DNA of 64,000 bases. Origin: Aeromicrobium sp. Root344. GTDB lineage: Bacteria; Actinomycetota; Actinomycetes; Propionibacteriales; Nocardioidaceae. Below the pieces are notes generated by a model that did no database searches, was not told where the DNA came from, and saw only the letters and a list, made by a program, of their open reading frames with translations. The DNA is taken from contig NZ_LMDH01000001.1 in the NCBI RefSeq assembly GCF_001425755.1, positions 2,533,625 through 2,597,624 on the forward strand. The letters are read 5' to 3'. This document shows positions 44,098-53,228 of this stretch, in pieces. A program made the translations under genes and the position numbers. How positions within the stretch are numbered: the first letter of the stretch is position 1; each line of letters starts with the position of its first letter.

Positions 44098-45003
44098 ATG
44101 ACCTCGACCGACCGACGCCTGTTGCTGGTGCACGCCCATCCGGACGACGAGTCGATCGGCAACGGCGCGACGATGGCCAAGTACGCCGCCGAGGGCGCCC
44201 AGGTCACGCTCGTCACGTGCACGGCCGGTGAGGAGGGCGAGATCCTCACGCCCGAGATCGCTCACCTCGCCGCGGACCGCGAGGACGGGCTCGGGCCGCA
44301 CCGCATCGAGGAGCTCGCGGCGGCCATGAAGGTGCTCGGCGTCACCGACCACCGGTTCCTCGGCGGTCCCGGGCACTTCCGTGACTCCGGCATGAAGTGG
44401 GCCGACGACGGCAGCGCGACGGCCGCCGACGAGACCCGCCCCGACACGTTCTGGCACGCCGACCTCACCGTCGCCGCCGACCTGCTGGTCGAGATCATCC
44501 GCGAGACCCGGCCCCAGGTGCTGGTGACCTATGACCAGTTCGGCGGCTACGGGCACCCCGACCACGTGCAGGCGCACCGCGTCGCGACCTACGCGACGTC
44601 GCTGGCAGCCGTACGCTCCTACCGCCCCGAGCTCGGCGAGGCCTGGGACATCCCCAAGGTCTACTGGGGTGCGATGTCCAAGTCGCAGATGGCCGAAGGC
44701 ATCCGCAAGCTCCGCGAGGCCGGCGACGAGACGAGCTTCGAGGGCTGGGACCCCGACAACCTGCCGTGGGGCGCGGCCGACGACGAGCTCGACGCCAAGG
44801 TCGAGGCGGACGACTTCGCCGAGGCCAAGATGGACGCCATGAAGGCGCACTCCTCGCAGATCGCGCTCGACGGGCCGTTCTTCGCTTTGTCCAACAACGT
44901 CGGCTCGCAGGTGTGGGGCACCGAGTACTACCGGCTCGCCAAGGGGCAGCGCGGGCCGGTCGGACCGGACGGTCTCGAGGAAGACCTGTTCGCCGGCCTC
45001 TAG
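44098..45003 (+). CDS. mshB: GlcNAc-Ins deacetylase of mycothiol synthesis
   Basis: A 301-residue LmbE-type zinc deacetylase that removes the acetyl group from N-acetylglucosaminyl-inositol in mycothiol synthesis. Zinc ligands are H14, D17 (VHAHPDDES) and H156 (GYGHPDH), with D16 as the general base, matching M. tuberculosis MshB at H13, D16, H147 and D15. Length and the [13 protein letters not shown] segment favour MshB over the conjugate amidase Mca. TAACCT at 44086-44091 lies 6 bases before the ATG, so translation is leaderless. It starts a four-gene run with overlapping ends. Confidence 0.93.
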   Translation: MTSTDRRLLLVHAHPDDESIGNGATMAKYAAEGAQVTLVTCTAGEEGEILTPEIAHLAADREDGLGPHRIEELAAAMKVLGVTDHRFLGGPGHFRDSGMKWADDGSATAADETRPDTFWHADLTVAADLLVEIIRETRPQVLVTYDQFGGYGHPDHVQAHRVATYATSLAAVRSYRPELGEAWDIPKVYWGAMSKSQMAEGIRKLREAGDETSFEGWDPDNLPWGAADDELDAKVEADDFAEAKMDAMKAHSSQIALDGPFFALSNNVGSQVWGTEYYRLAKGQRGPVGPDGLEEDLFAGL

Positions 45004-45338
45004 TGACTCGGGCAGCCCTCGCCGTCCTCGGCGTCTACGTCGGCGTCCTCGGCGCCTTCGTCCACCGACACGTGTGGCGAGCCCACGGGATCGACTGGCC
45101 GTGGGGCCTCCTGCTGGTCGTCGTGGCGACGTACGCCGTGGTGCTCGCCGCCGAACGTGTCATCCCGGTCGGCGGGGCATGGTTCGGGCTCGGCTGGGGG
45201 ATCGTGCTGCTGGCACAGCCGTTCTCTCCCGGAGGCAGCAATCTCGTCAGCTCCGACTGGCTCGGCTGGTCCTACACCCTGGGGAGTGTGGGGGCCATCG
45301 TCGTCGGGGTCGTCCGCACTCCTAGGCTGGGTCAATGA
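45003..45338 (+). CDS. small multi-pass membrane protein
   Basis: A 111-residue protein with four hydrophobic segments (ALAVLGVYVGVLGAFV, GLLLVVVATYAVVLAA, GGAWFGLGWGIVLLAQPF, TLGSVGAIVVGVV). The GTG at 45003 overlaps the last base of the mshB stop and the gene overlaps the next by four bases. Proteins of this kind (DUF6113-like) often follow mshB in actinobacteria; no function is established. Confidence 0.75.
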   Translation: MTRAALAVLGVYVGVLGAFVHRHVWRAHGIDWPWGLLLVVVATYAVVLAAERVIPVGGAWFGLGWGIVLLAQPFSPGGSNLVSSDWLGWSYTLGSVGAIVVGVVRTPRLGQ

Positions 45339-45868
45339 CCGCGCCGGTGGACCAGCAGGCCTTTCGCGGTGCGTTGGGACGGTTCGCCAGCGGAGTCACC
45401 GTCGTCTCGACCGTTCAGGACGGCGTCGATCACGCCATGACCGCGAGTGCGTTCACGTCGGTCTCCCTCGACCCTCCCTTGGTGCTGGTGTGCTCCCACA
45501 AGTCGAGCCGCTTCCACGAGGCGGTGCTCGAGACCGGGTTCTGGGGAGTGTCGATCCTGGCCGAGGAGGGCATCGCGGCCTCCGCGTGGTTCGCCCATCG
45601 CGGCCGGCCACTCGACGACCAGATGCAGGGGATCGCCTTCCATCGGGGTGAGTCCGGTGCGGCCCTCCTCGACGAGTCGCTCGCCTGGCTGGAGTGCGAC
45701 ACGGTTTCCGTCACGGACGGTGGTGACCATACGATCTTGGTCGGCGCGGTCACCGGAGCGGCGGTCAACGACGTCATCGACGATCCGTTGCTCTACTACC
45801 GCTCGCACTACGGCACGATCGTGCGCCTGCCTGACTCGGAGAAGACCGTCTACGGGAGCAACACATGA
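45335..45868 (+). CDS. flavin reductase family protein
   Basis: A 177-residue FMN-binding split-barrel protein of the HpaC/DIM6 type. Typical segments are GRFASGVTVVST at the N-terminus, MTASAFTSVSLDPPLVLVC for flavin contact, FWGVSILAEEG and the C-terminal LLYYRSHYGTI. It would reduce free FMN or FAD for a two-component monooxygenase, though no partner oxygenase lies nearby. Coupled to both neighbours by four-base overlaps (ATGA before, ATGA after). Confidence 0.9.
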   Translation: MTAPVDQQAFRGALGRFASGVTVVSTVQDGVDHAMTASAFTSVSLDPPLVLVCSHKSSRFHEAVLETGFWGVSILAEEGIAASAWFAHRGRPLDDQMQGIAFHRGESGAALLDESLAWLECDTVSVTDGGDHTILVGAVTGAAVNDVIDDPLLYYRSHYGTIVRLPDSEKTVYGSNT

Positions 45869-47955
45869 CCGACAAGCCTGACGAGGACCTCACGCCGGAC
45901 GAGCCGTCCGAGAGCGAGCCGACGGCGGCCGAGCCCGCACCGGAGACTGCGTCGGTCGACGACGAGCCGGCCGGGTCGAGCCTCGCCGACGAAGGCGATG
46001 GCACCGTCGAGCCCGGCCTGGTGGTCGAGCACGACGAGGAGATCGAGCTCGACGACGCGCCGGATGTCGAGCCTGCCTACGAGCTGCAGCCCGGCGACGA
46101 CACCGTGCTCGCCGAGGCGGCCACGACCTACGACGACGCGCCGGACGACGACTTCGACGACGTCGTGGTGCCACCAGCGGAGGACGAGCCGGCGGCCCAC
46201 GACGCCGGCGACGACAGCCGCGACCTCCGGCCGCCCACGAACGACGACGACGGAGGGTCCGCCCACTGGGGCCGGCGCATCCTGCTCGGCCTGGTGCTCG
46301 TGGCCGGTGCTCTCTACGTCGCGGGCTACTTCCTCACCGGCAGCCGCATGCCCGCCAACGCGACGATCGGTGGCGTCGACGTCAGCGGGATGTCGCCGGC
46401 GGACGCGCGCGCCGCGGTCGACAAGGCGCTGACGCCCCACGTCGATCGCGAGATCGTCCTGACCCATGGCAAGACCGAGTTCCGCGTCAAGCCCAAGGCC
46501 GCCGGACTCGCGTTCGACCTCGACCGCACGATCAGCGAGGCCGGAGGTGAGCGCAGCTGGAAGCCCGCCGACATCGCCGGGCTGTTCTTCGGCGACCACC
46601 CGTCCGATCCGGCCCTCGACGTCGACGACGCCAAGCTGCAGAGCTCGATCGGCACGATCGGCGAAGCCGTCAACCGTGAGGTCGTCGAGGCGCAGATCAC
46701 CTTCCCCGACGTCAAGCCCAAGGCCCGCGAGCCCCGGGCCGGTCGGGTCATCGCTCGATCCGACGCGGCCGAGGCCATCCGCAAGGCGTACCTCGTCAGC
46801 GACGAGCCCGTCAGGGTGCCGACCGCGGTCGTCGAGCCTGCCGTCGACTCCGCCGGGCTCGCCGATGCCATGAAGACCATCGCCAAGCCGGCGGTGAGCG
46901 GACCGATCACGATCCGGGTCGGCGACAAGAAGGTCGCGTTGCCCGTGACGGCATACGCCCCGGCGCTCGTCGTCCGGGTCAAGGACAACGCGCTGCGGCC
47001 GTTCCTCGATCCCAAGAAGCTGGCCGGCCCGCTGACCGACTCCACGACCGGGATCGGCAAGAAGGCCGTCGACGCGACCGTCACGATCAAGAACGGCAAG
47101 CCCGTCGTGATGCCGGGCAAGGAGGGTGTCGGTCTGCAGCCCAAGGAGATGGCCGTCAAGCTGCTCCCGGCGCTGACGGAGTCCGGATCGAAGCGTGCCG
47201 TCCAGGTGGAGGCCAAGGTCGTCGAGCCGCTGTTCACGACGGCCGACGCCAAGGCGCTCAAGATCAAGCAGAAGATCAGCAGCTTCGAGACGCACTTCCC
47301 CTACGCCGAGTACCGCAACACCAACCAGAGCCGCGCCGCCGAGCTGATCGACGGCACGATCCTCAAGCCCGGCGAGACGTTCAGCTTCAACAACATCGTC
47401 GGCGAGCGCACGGCCGCCAACGGCTTCGTCACCGGCACCGTCATCAACGGCGGGGTGTTCCGTGAAGAGCTCGGTGGCGGTGTCTCCCAAGTCGCCACGA
47501 CGACCTACAACGCCGGCTTCTTCGGCGGCATGGACGACGTCGAGCACCACCCGCACGCGTTCTACATCAACCGCTACCCGGTCGGCCGCGAGGCGACGGT
47601 CTACTTCGGCAGCCTCGACCTGCGGTTCAGGAACCCGACGAAGTACGGCGTGCTGGTCCACGCCTACGTCATCAAGAGCACGCCGTCCTCACCCGGCACG
47701 ATGCACGTCGAGCTGTGGAGCACCAAGGTGTGGGACATCAAGGCCGGAGAGTCTGCCCGCCGCAACGGCCGCACGCCGGGCAAGCAGTACGACGACACCG
47801 ATCGGTGCGTGCCGCAGGATCCGATCCCGGGCTTCGACATCGACATCTACCGCTACTTCTACAAGGGCGGCAAGAAGGTCAAGACCGAGACCGACACGGC
47901 GACCTACCAGGCCGCCGACCACGTCATCTGCGGCAAGAAGCCGAAGGGCGACTGA
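45865..47955 (+). CDS. VanW family cell-wall protein
   Basis: A 696-residue membrane-anchored protein. Residues 1-130 are strongly acidic and disordered (Asp/Glu/Pro/Ala), a single transmembrane helix covers 139-158, then two copies of a putative peptidoglycan-binding domain (around SADARAAVDKAL and GPITIRVGDKKVALPV), and the VanW domain at about 490-640 with TFSFNNIVGERTAANGF and EELGGGVSQVATTTYNAGFF. The C-terminus faces the wall. VanW proteins accompany peptidoglycan remodelling; the exact activity is not settled. The start overlaps the flavin reductase stop. Confidence 0.9.
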   Translation: MTDKPDEDLTPDEPSESEPTAAEPAPETASVDDEPAGSSLADEGDGTVEPGLVVEHDEEIELDDAPDVEPAYELQPGDDTVLAEAATTYDDAPDDDFDDVVVPPAEDEPAAHDAGDDSRDLRPPTNDDDGGSAHWGRRILLGLVLVAGALYVAGYFLTGSRMPANATIGGVDVSGMSPADARAAVDKALTPHVDREIVLTHGKTEFRVKPKAAGLAFDLDRTISEAGGERSWKPADIAGLFFGDHPSDPALDVDDAKLQSSIGTIGEAVNREVVEAQITFPDVKPKAREPRAGRVIARSDAAEAIRKAYLVSDEPVRVPTAVVEPAVDSAGLADAMKTIAKPAVSGPITIRVGDKKVALPVTAYAPALVVRVKDNALRPFLDPKKLAGPLTDSTTGIGKKAVDATVTIKNGKPVVMPGKEGVGLQPKEMAVKLLPALTESGSKRAVQVEAKVVEPLFTTADAKALKIKQKISSFETHFPYAEYRNTNQSRAAELIDGTILKPGETFSFNNIVGERTAANGFVTGTVINGGVFREELGGGVSQVATTTYNAGFFGGMDDVEHHPHAFYINRYPVGREATVYFGSLDLRFRNPTKYGVLVHAYVIKSTPSSPGTMHVELWSTKVWDIKAGESARRNGRTPGKQYDDTDRCVPQDPIPGFDIDIYRYFYKGGKKVKTETDTATYQAADHVICGKKPKGD

Positions 47956-47961
47956 GTCAGC

Positions 47962-48804
47962 TCACACCGCGACGTTGAGCTGGATCGTCATCCCGTCGTC
48001 GACGTTGCCGGTCACGGTCGCCATCTGCAGCGAGTGGCCGTCGCTGAAGACCATGTCGCCGTCGAGCGGCGTCTGCGCCAGGTTCGTGCTGCTCTGCTCG
48101 TAGCCGGACGTCGCATAGACGAGCTTGCAGGCGTCCTCCGGCAGGGCGATCTGCGAGGTGCGGAGCTTCCCGGTCGCCTTCTGGGCGTCGGCGGCGGTCT
48201 TGTAGACCTCGAAGTGGATGTGCGGCCAGCGCCCGCTGTAGGCGCCGGGAAAGATCGTCGTGAACGCCAGCTTGCCGTCGGTGTCCGCGGCCTGGACGCC
48301 GCGGAGGTAGTTCTCGCCGGCGAGCTGCGAGTCGTACATCGAGTAGCGGCCTTCGCGGTCGCAGTGCCAGACGTAGACGGCAGCGCCCTCGTACGGGGTG
48401 ACGGCGCTGCCGTTCAGGTCGAGGATCGTCAACTCGAGCTTCGCGGTGACGCCCTGGGCGGTCGTGCTGGCGCCGGCGAAGCTCGACCGGATGTCGCTGC
48501 GCACCACGCCGCTCTCGGTCAGCACGTTGACCCCGTTCGATCCGTCGCCGGGGAACGGTCCGCCGGTCTCCTCGGGCACCTCGTCCGTGACGGTCGCCGT
48601 GGTGCCCGTCGACGACGAGGACGACGCGGGGGTCGACGTCGTGGCCGGTGAGCCCGACGAGTCGCTGCCGCTGCACGCCGCCAGTGCGGCCGCCAGCCCT
48701 GCGCCGGTCAACAGGCCGAGGGCGCGGCGGCGGTTCAGCAGTGTCGGCAGGTCGTGGGACAGGCCGAGGTCGTGCTCGTGGGGTCCGTCGTGATCGTGGG
48801 TCAT
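47962..48804 (-). CDS. intradiol dioxygenase-like lipoprotein
   Basis: A 280-residue exported protein. A twin-arginine-like segment NRRRALGLLTGAG runs into the lipobox AAAC at about residue 45, and a Ser/Thr-rich linker follows to about 75. The rest matches the catalytic fold of intradiol ring-cleavage dioxygenases: YVWHCDREGRYSMYD carries one Tyr/His set and GRWPHIHFEVY the two His, the non-haem iron ligands. It would be surface-anchored and may cleave catechols outside the cell, but surface members often have no known substrate. Start at the ATG at 48804 with AAGGG upstream. Confidence 0.85.
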   Translation of the reverse strand: MTHDHDGPHEHDLGLSHDLPTLLNRRRALGLLTGAGLAAALAACSGSDSSGSPATTSTPASSSSSTGTTATVTDEVPEETGGPFPGDGSNGVNVLTESGVVRSDIRSSFAGASTTAQGVTAKLELTILDLNGSAVTPYEGAAVYVWHCDREGRYSMYDSQLAGENYLRGVQAADTDGKLAFTTIFPGAYSGRWPHIHFEVYKTAADAQKATGKLRTSQIALPEDACKLVYATSGYEQSSTNLAQTPLDGDMVFSDGHSLQMATVTGNVDDGMTIQLNVAV

Positions 48805-48846
48805 GCCCTTCACCGTACGGAGCACGGCCTGGCGACGGCCATGCCT

Positions 48847-49815
48847 TCACTGTGAGGAGACTGTGGTCCCGGGCTCGAGGTAGCGGTAGTCGTGGTGGTC
48901 GACGAATCCGTACGGCTCGTAGAGCGCGAGCGCGGCGTGGTTGGTGCGCATCGTCTGCAGGTACGCCTTGTCGGCGCCGCGCTCCACGGCCCAGGCGAGC
49001 GCGGTCTCGACGATCCGTCGGGCCAGGCCCTGTCGGCGGTGGTCCGGAGCGACCTCGACGCACGCGATTCCCGCCCACTCGCCGGTGACCGCGACGCGGC
49101 CGATCGCGACGGCCGGGGAGCCGATCGAGACGAACCCGACCGTGGCAGGGCCCTCGAGGACGGCACGCGCGGCGGCCGGGTCGTTGACGCGGCCGTAGTT
49201 GGCCAGCCAGTCGTCGTCGGCGGTCGACGCGATGCGTGCGGAGGCGTCGGCGTCGTACGCGGGGTCGAGATCGGCGACCTGCACGACCGCCCCACCGTGG
49301 TATCCCGCCATGGGCGTCCACCCGGCGTTGATGAAGTCACGCTCGGCGGCGGAACCCACGACGACCTGGGCGAGCGCCGGGACCTCGCGAGAGGCGTAGA
49401 ACTCGACCACCCGGTCGAGCGCGACGTCGAAGGCGACACCGGGGTCGCCGTGCACCGCGACCGAGTTGGCCCGGCCGGTGAACCGCCGGGACGTACGCAG
49501 CTCCCAGTCGCCGAGAGCGAGCGACTCGATCGCCGGCCAGCCCAGCGAGGTGATGCGGGTCAGCTCGTCGGCGCTGGCGTCCGCGGCACGACGGCGCCTC
49601 AGGGGGCGATCCGGGACCGGCTTCCAGGTCACGACGTCCGTGAGCGCGACCACCTGCGTACGTCCGTCGCGACGCTCCAACGTGACGGCCGAGAGGTCGA
49701 CCGCCCGCACCCGTCCGATCACGTCGCTCATGGCGGGTCCGCCCGACGGGCCGGTGCCCCCTACGGCGTACCGGACGACGATGCGTTGCCCGATCGAGGC
49801 GGCGTCAATTGGCAT
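48847..49815 (-). CDS. GNAT family N-acetyltransferase with N-terminal SH3-like domain
   Basis: A 322-residue protein (329 from the alternative ATG at 49836). Residues 1-65 form a small beta domain (GQRIVVRYAVGG, IGRVRAVDLSAVTLERRDGRTQVVALTDVVTWKPVP) like a barrel linker in other actinobacterial GNATs. The acetyltransferase domain follows, with the acetyl-CoA loop APDHRRQGLARRIVETAL and the ending TNHAALALYEPYGFVDHHDYRYLEP. The substrate is unknown. The ATG at 49815 is preferred because the upstream one falls inside an inverted repeat that may be an operator. Confidence 0.83.
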   Translation of the reverse strand: MPIDAASIGQRIVVRYAVGGTGPSGGPAMSDVIGRVRAVDLSAVTLERRDGRTQVVALTDVVTWKPVPDRPLRRRRAADASADELTRITSLGWPAIESLALGDWELRTSRRFTGRANSVAVHGDPGVAFDVALDRVVEFYASREVPALAQVVVGSAAERDFINAGWTPMAGYHGGAVVQVADLDPAYDADASARIASTADDDWLANYGRVNDPAAARAVLEGPATVGFVSIGSPAVAIGRVAVTGEWAGIACVEVAPDHRRQGLARRIVETALAWAVERGADKAYLQTMRTNHAALALYEPYGFVDHHDYRYLEPGTTVSSQ

Positions 49816-49833
49816 GTCCCCAGCGTTCCATGT

Positions 49834-49851
49834 CATGAGGTGGACCTCATG
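49834..49851. promoter_or_regulatory. inverted repeat between GNAT gene and fdxA
   Basis: CATGAGGT-GG-ACCTCATG, 8-bp perfect arms with a 2-bp spacer. It lies 58 bp upstream of fdxA and about 20 bp before a GATACT -10-like box at 49875-49880, the position of an activator or repressor site. The protein that binds is unknown. Confidence 0.5.
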
Positions 49852-49909
49852 TGCGGGAGTCGAGGTGGAGGCGTGATACTAGTGCCAGCCCTTTGAAGGA
49901 GAATTGCTC

Positions 49910-50233
49910 GTGACGTACGTGATCGCCCAGCCGTGTGTGGACCTCAAGGACCGCGCTTGTGTGGACGAATGTCCCGTGGACTGCATCTACGAAGGCAAGC
50001 GGATGCTCTACATCCACCCCGACGAGTGTGTCGACTGCGGTGCGTGCGAGCCGGTCTGCCCCGTCGAGGCGATCTTCTACGAGGACGACACGCCGCCGGA
50101 GTGGAAGGACTACTACACCGCCAACGTCGACTTCTTCGACGACATCGGCTCGCCCGGTGGTGCGGCCAAGCTCGGCGTGATCGACAAGGACCACCCGCTG
50201 ATCGCGGCACTTCCCCCGCAGCCCCAGGACTAG
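49910..50233 (+). CDS. fdxA: 7Fe ferredoxin
   Basis: A 107-residue seven-iron ferredoxin of the FdxA type. The first cluster ligands are C9, C17 and later Cys ([18 protein letters not shown]), the second [12 protein letters not shown] with C40, C43, C46 and C50. It carries electrons in the cytoplasm for P450s or other oxidoreductases. The GTG at 49910 has GAAGGAG 8 bases upstream. It is followed after 10 bp by dapC, an arrangement conserved widely in actinobacteria. Confidence 0.95.
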   Translation: MTYVIAQPCVDLKDRACVDECPVDCIYEGKRMLYIHPDECVDCGACEPVCPVEAIFYEDDTPPEWKDYYTANVDFFDDIGSPGGAAKLGVIDKDHPLIAALPPQPQD

Positions 50234-50243
50234 ACGCCACCTG

Positions 50244-51350
50244 ATGGCACAGCGAGGCAACGTCTCGGCGAAGTTCCCGGACTTCCCCTGGGACACCCTG
50301 GCGGCCGCCAAGGCCCGTGCCGCCGCACATCCAGGCGGCCTGGTCGACCTGTCGATCGGTACGCCGGTCGATCCCACGCCGGACGTCGCCCGCGACGCCC
50401 TGGTGGCTGCCGCGGACGCTCCCGGCTATCCGACGGTGTTCGGACCGGAGTCGCTGCGCCAGGCCGCGGTCGACTGGATCGAGCGCCGCTTCCAGGTCAC
50501 CGGGCTCAGCCCCTCGCAGGTGCTGCCCACGGTCGGCTCCAAGGAGCTCATCGCCAACCTGCCGATGCAGCTCGGTCTCGGCGCCGGCGATCTCGTCGTC
50601 GTCCCGGAGCTGGCCTATCCCACGTACGAGGTCGGCGCCCGCTACGCCGGCTGCGAGGTCGTCGCGACCGACTCGACGCTGTCGCTCGGCCCTCGCGTGC
50701 CGGCGATCATCTACCTCAACTCGCCCGCCAACCCGACCGGCCGCATCCTGCCGCCCGAGCACCTTCGCAAGGTCGTCGAGTGGGCCCGTGAGCGCGGCAC
50801 GCTCGTGGTCTCCGACGAGTGCTACCTCGAGTTCGCCTGGGAGGGCACGCCCTGCTCGGTCCTGCACCCGGACATCAGCGGCGGCTCGTCCGACGGCATC
50901 CTCGCGGTGCACTCGCTGTCCAAGCGGTCCAACCTCGCCGGCTACCGCGACGCGTTCGTCACCGGCGACCAGGCCGTCGTCAGCGAGCTGCTCGAGGTCC
51001 GCAAGCACCTCGGCTTCATGGTCCCGACGCCCGTCCAGGCGGCGATGGCCGCGGCCCTCGCCGACGACGAGCACGTCACCCTGCAGCGCAAGACCTACGC
51101 CGCGCGGCGCCACGACCTGCGCCGGGCGTTCGAGTCGGCCGGGTTCAGCGTCGAGCACTCCGAAGGCGCGCTCTACCTCTGGATGACCCGTGGCGAGCCG
51201 TGTCGCGACACGATCGACTGGCTCGCCGAGCGCGGCATCCTCGCGGCGCCCGGTGACTTCTACGGCGCCGCGGGCTCCCAGCACGTACGCGCCGCGTTCA
51301 CCGCCACCGACGAGCGCGTCGCCGAGGCCGTCACCCGCCTCACGGCCTGA
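50244..51350 (+). CDS. dapC: succinyldiaminopimelate transaminase
   Basis: A 368-residue class I/II aminotransferase. The PLP lysine is in HSLSKRSNLAGYR, with the pyridoxal contacts SPANPTGRILP and VVSDECYLEFAWEG and the substrate Arg near HVRAAFTA. Its position after fdxA and near dapD supports DapC, which makes N-succinyl-L,L-diaminopimelate from the keto acid for lysine and wall synthesis. The family also includes similar aminotransferases of methionine and aromatic amino acids, so context decides the name. A near-perfect hairpin follows the stop. Confidence 0.9.
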   Translation: MAQRGNVSAKFPDFPWDTLAAAKARAAAHPGGLVDLSIGTPVDPTPDVARDALVAAADAPGYPTVFGPESLRQAAVDWIERRFQVTGLSPSQVLPTVGSKELIANLPMQLGLGAGDLVVVPELAYPTYEVGARYAGCEVVATDSTLSLGPRVPAIIYLNSPANPTGRILPPEHLRKVVEWARERGTLVVSDECYLEFAWEGTPCSVLHPDISGGSSDGILAVHSLSKRSNLAGYRDAFVTGDQAVVSELLEVRKHLGFMVPTPVQAAMAAALADDEHVTLQRKTYAARRHDLRRAFESAGFSVEHSEGALYLWMTRGEPCRDTIDWLAERGILAAPGDFYGAAGSQHVRAAFTATDERVAEAVTRLTA

Positions 51351-51366
51351 TCGATCCCCGCGTTTC

Positions 51367-51414
51367 GTGACGGAACTCGTCACAACCTGCTCGATCAGTG
51401 ACGAGTTCGGTCAC
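51367..51414. terminator. bidirectional terminator/palindrome after dapC
   Basis: 17-bp arms with one mismatch: GTGACGGAACTCGTCAC (51367-51383) and GTGACGAGTTCGGTCAC (51398-51414), with a 14-base loop. It sits between convergent dapC and the lysozyme-like gene, so it can end both. The long loop and good arms also fit a repeated palindromic element. Confidence 0.7.
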
Positions 51415-51429
51415 AAAGCTTGGGGGTGG

Positions 51430-52254
51430 TTAGTTCGTCGAGACGCGGACGGTGTCGGAGTCCGTGCCGGAGCGCGGGGTCCAGCCCTGGTCGGAGTCCT
51501 CGGCGCTCCACTCGCGGTTGCCGAACGAGATGCCCGTGATCCGCAGCCGCGACGCGTTGCCGACGAGGTAGTGCGCGAGCGCCCAGCCTCGCGCCTTGAC
51601 GTCCGAGGCCTTGCCGGTGAGCGGATATGCCGCGTCGTCGCCGTTCGTGGTGAACGGGACGTCGCCGAACGCGGCCTTGACGTCCGCGGTGACCCGGGTG
51701 ATCGTCCCGCTGCCCCGGGGGTTGATCTGGCAGGTGAACCGCGCCGGGCTGTAGCCACGGAGCGCCGACGCGAGCGCGCGGGCGTAGTCCTCGTGCTTCG
51801 CGTACGCGCCGGGGAACGCGGAGCGCTGCACCCTCTGCGCGGCCTCGGTGATCGGCATCGACTCGTAGCCCTTGACCTTGGCGAGGGCGTCGTAGAACCG
51901 GCCGATCGAGTAGTGCGGGTCGCTGATCTGCTCGACCGTGCCCCAGCCCTGCGAGGTCCGCTGCTGGAACAACCCCACGGAGTCGCGGTCGCCGTAGTCG
52001 ATGTTGTGGATCTTGGACTCCTGGAACGCCGTCGCGATCGCGATCGAGGTGGCGCGCGGAGGCAGGCCCCGGCGCTGCGAGATCGCCGCCATCAACGACG
52101 CCCACCTCGCCTGCTCGAGGTCGATCTCGGCCCTGACCTTGCCGACCTCGGCGACGCAGAACTCGGTCCGCAGCGGCTTGCGGTCGCGCAGCACCGTGGC
52201 CACCAGGATCGTCGCGACGACGAGCCCGAGGACGACGAACCAACGAAACCGCAC
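51430..52254 (-). CDS. membrane-anchored lysozyme/SLT-like protein
   Basis: A 274-residue protein with an N-terminal anchor helix (RFRWFVVLGLVVATILVATVL, about 2-22) and an extracytoplasmic domain. The segment SIAIATAFQESKIHNIDYGDRDSVGLFQQRTSQGWG at about 70-105 has the catalytic-type Glu followed by GLFQ, the pattern of lytic transglycosylase/lysozyme folds. The C-terminal half (ITRVTADVKAAFGDVPFTTNGDD) resembles a separate alpha/beta domain. It lies between dapC and dapD and may act in peptidoglycan turnover. Its end is 6 bp from dapD start side on the same strand, so dapD and this gene are probably cotranscribed. Confidence 0.8.
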   Translation of the reverse strand: MRFRWFVVLGLVVATILVATVLRDRKPLRTEFCVAEVGKVRAEIDLEQARWASLMAAISQRRGLPPRATSIAIATAFQESKIHNIDYGDRDSVGLFQQRTSQGWGTVEQISDPHYSIGRFYDALAKVKGYESMPITEAAQRVQRSAFPGAYAKHEDYARALASALRGYSPARFTCQINPRGSGTITRVTADVKAAFGDVPFTTNGDDAAYPLTGKASDVKARGWALAHYLVGNASRLRITGISFGNREWSAEDSDQGWTPRSGTDSDTVRVSTN

Positions 52255-52259
52255 AGGAG

Positions 52260-53204
52260 CTAGTTGGCGTGCAGGTCGGCGTTGAGCTCGATGCCCGTAC
52301 GCTCGCCGCGCGGGCGCGCCTCGATCGCGCCGCTCTGGCTGTTGGTGAGGAACAGGATGCCGTCCTGCCCGGACAGCTCCGCAGCCTTGATGACGGAGCC
52401 GTCGGGCATCGTCACCTTGGACCCCGCCGTGACGTAGGTGCCGGCGGCGACGACGCAGTCGTTGCCGAGCGAGATGCCGATACCGGCATTGGCGCCGATC
52501 AGGCTGTTCTCGCCGACCGTGATGACGGCCTTGCCGCCGCCGGACAGCGTGCCCATGATCGAAGCGCCGCCGCCGACGTCCGAGCCGTTGCCGACCGTGA
52601 CGCCGGCCGAGATGCGGCCCTCGACCATCGCGGTGCCGAGCGTGCCGGCGTTGTAGTTGACGAAGCCCTCGTGCATCACGGTGGTGCCTTCGGCGAGGTG
52701 GGCGCCGAGGCGTACGCGGTCGGCGTCGGCGATGCGGACACCGGACGGGACGACGTAGTCGGTCATGCGCGGGAACTTGTCGATGCTGGTGACCTGGACG
52801 TGCAGGCCCGCGCCGCGTGCCCGGGTGCGAATCGCCTCGAACCCGTCGACGAGGCAGGGGCCGAGCGACGTCCAGACGACGTTGGTCAGCAGCCCGAAGA
52901 TGCCGTCGAGGCTCTGGCCGTGTGGTGCGACGAGCCGGTGCGACAGCAGGTGCAGGCGCAGGTAGATGTCGTACGCGTCGGTCGGCGGCGCCTGCAGGTC
53001 GTCGATCACGGTGTGCACGACGACCTTGTGCACCTCGCGGATCGCGTCCTGACCGGCCAGCGCCGTCAGCTCCGCGGGCTCCGGGTCGCCCTCAGGAGCG
53101 GCGCCGAGCCTGGGCTCGGGATACCAGACGTCGAGGACCGTGCCGTCGAGGGTCAGCGTGGCGACGCCATAGGCGTACGCACCGGGATGATCCGCAGAAG
53201 TCAT
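52260..53204 (-). CDS. dapD: tetrahydrodipicolinate N-succinyltransferase
   Basis: A 314-residue enzyme of the actinobacterial DapD type, longer than the E. coli form. An N-terminal helical and beta domain (1-165) precedes a left-handed beta-helix of hexapeptide repeats ([44 protein letters not shown]). It transfers succinyl from succinyl-CoA to tetrahydrodipicolinate in lysine/diaminopimelate synthesis, the step before DapC. The ATG at 53204 starts the recognisable N-terminus. It is convergent with the fdxA-dapC unit through the lysozyme-like gene. Confidence 0.94.
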   Translation of the reverse strand: MTSADHPGAYAYGVATLTLDGTVLDVWYPEPRLGAAPEGDPEPAELTALAGQDAIREVHKVVVHTVIDDLQAPPTDAYDIYLRLHLLSHRLVAPHGQSLDGIFGLLTNVVWTSLGPCLVDGFEAIRTRARGAGLHVQVTSIDKFPRMTDYVVPSGVRIADADRVRLGAHLAEGTTVMHEGFVNYNAGTLGTAMVEGRISAGVTVGNGSDVGGGASIMGTLSGGGKAVITVGENSLIGANAGIGISLGNDCVVAAGTYVTAGSKVTMPDGSVIKAAELSGQDGILFLTNSQSGAIEARPRGERTGIELNADLHAN

Positions 53205-53228
53205 GCCGACAAACCTATCGGGGCGACG

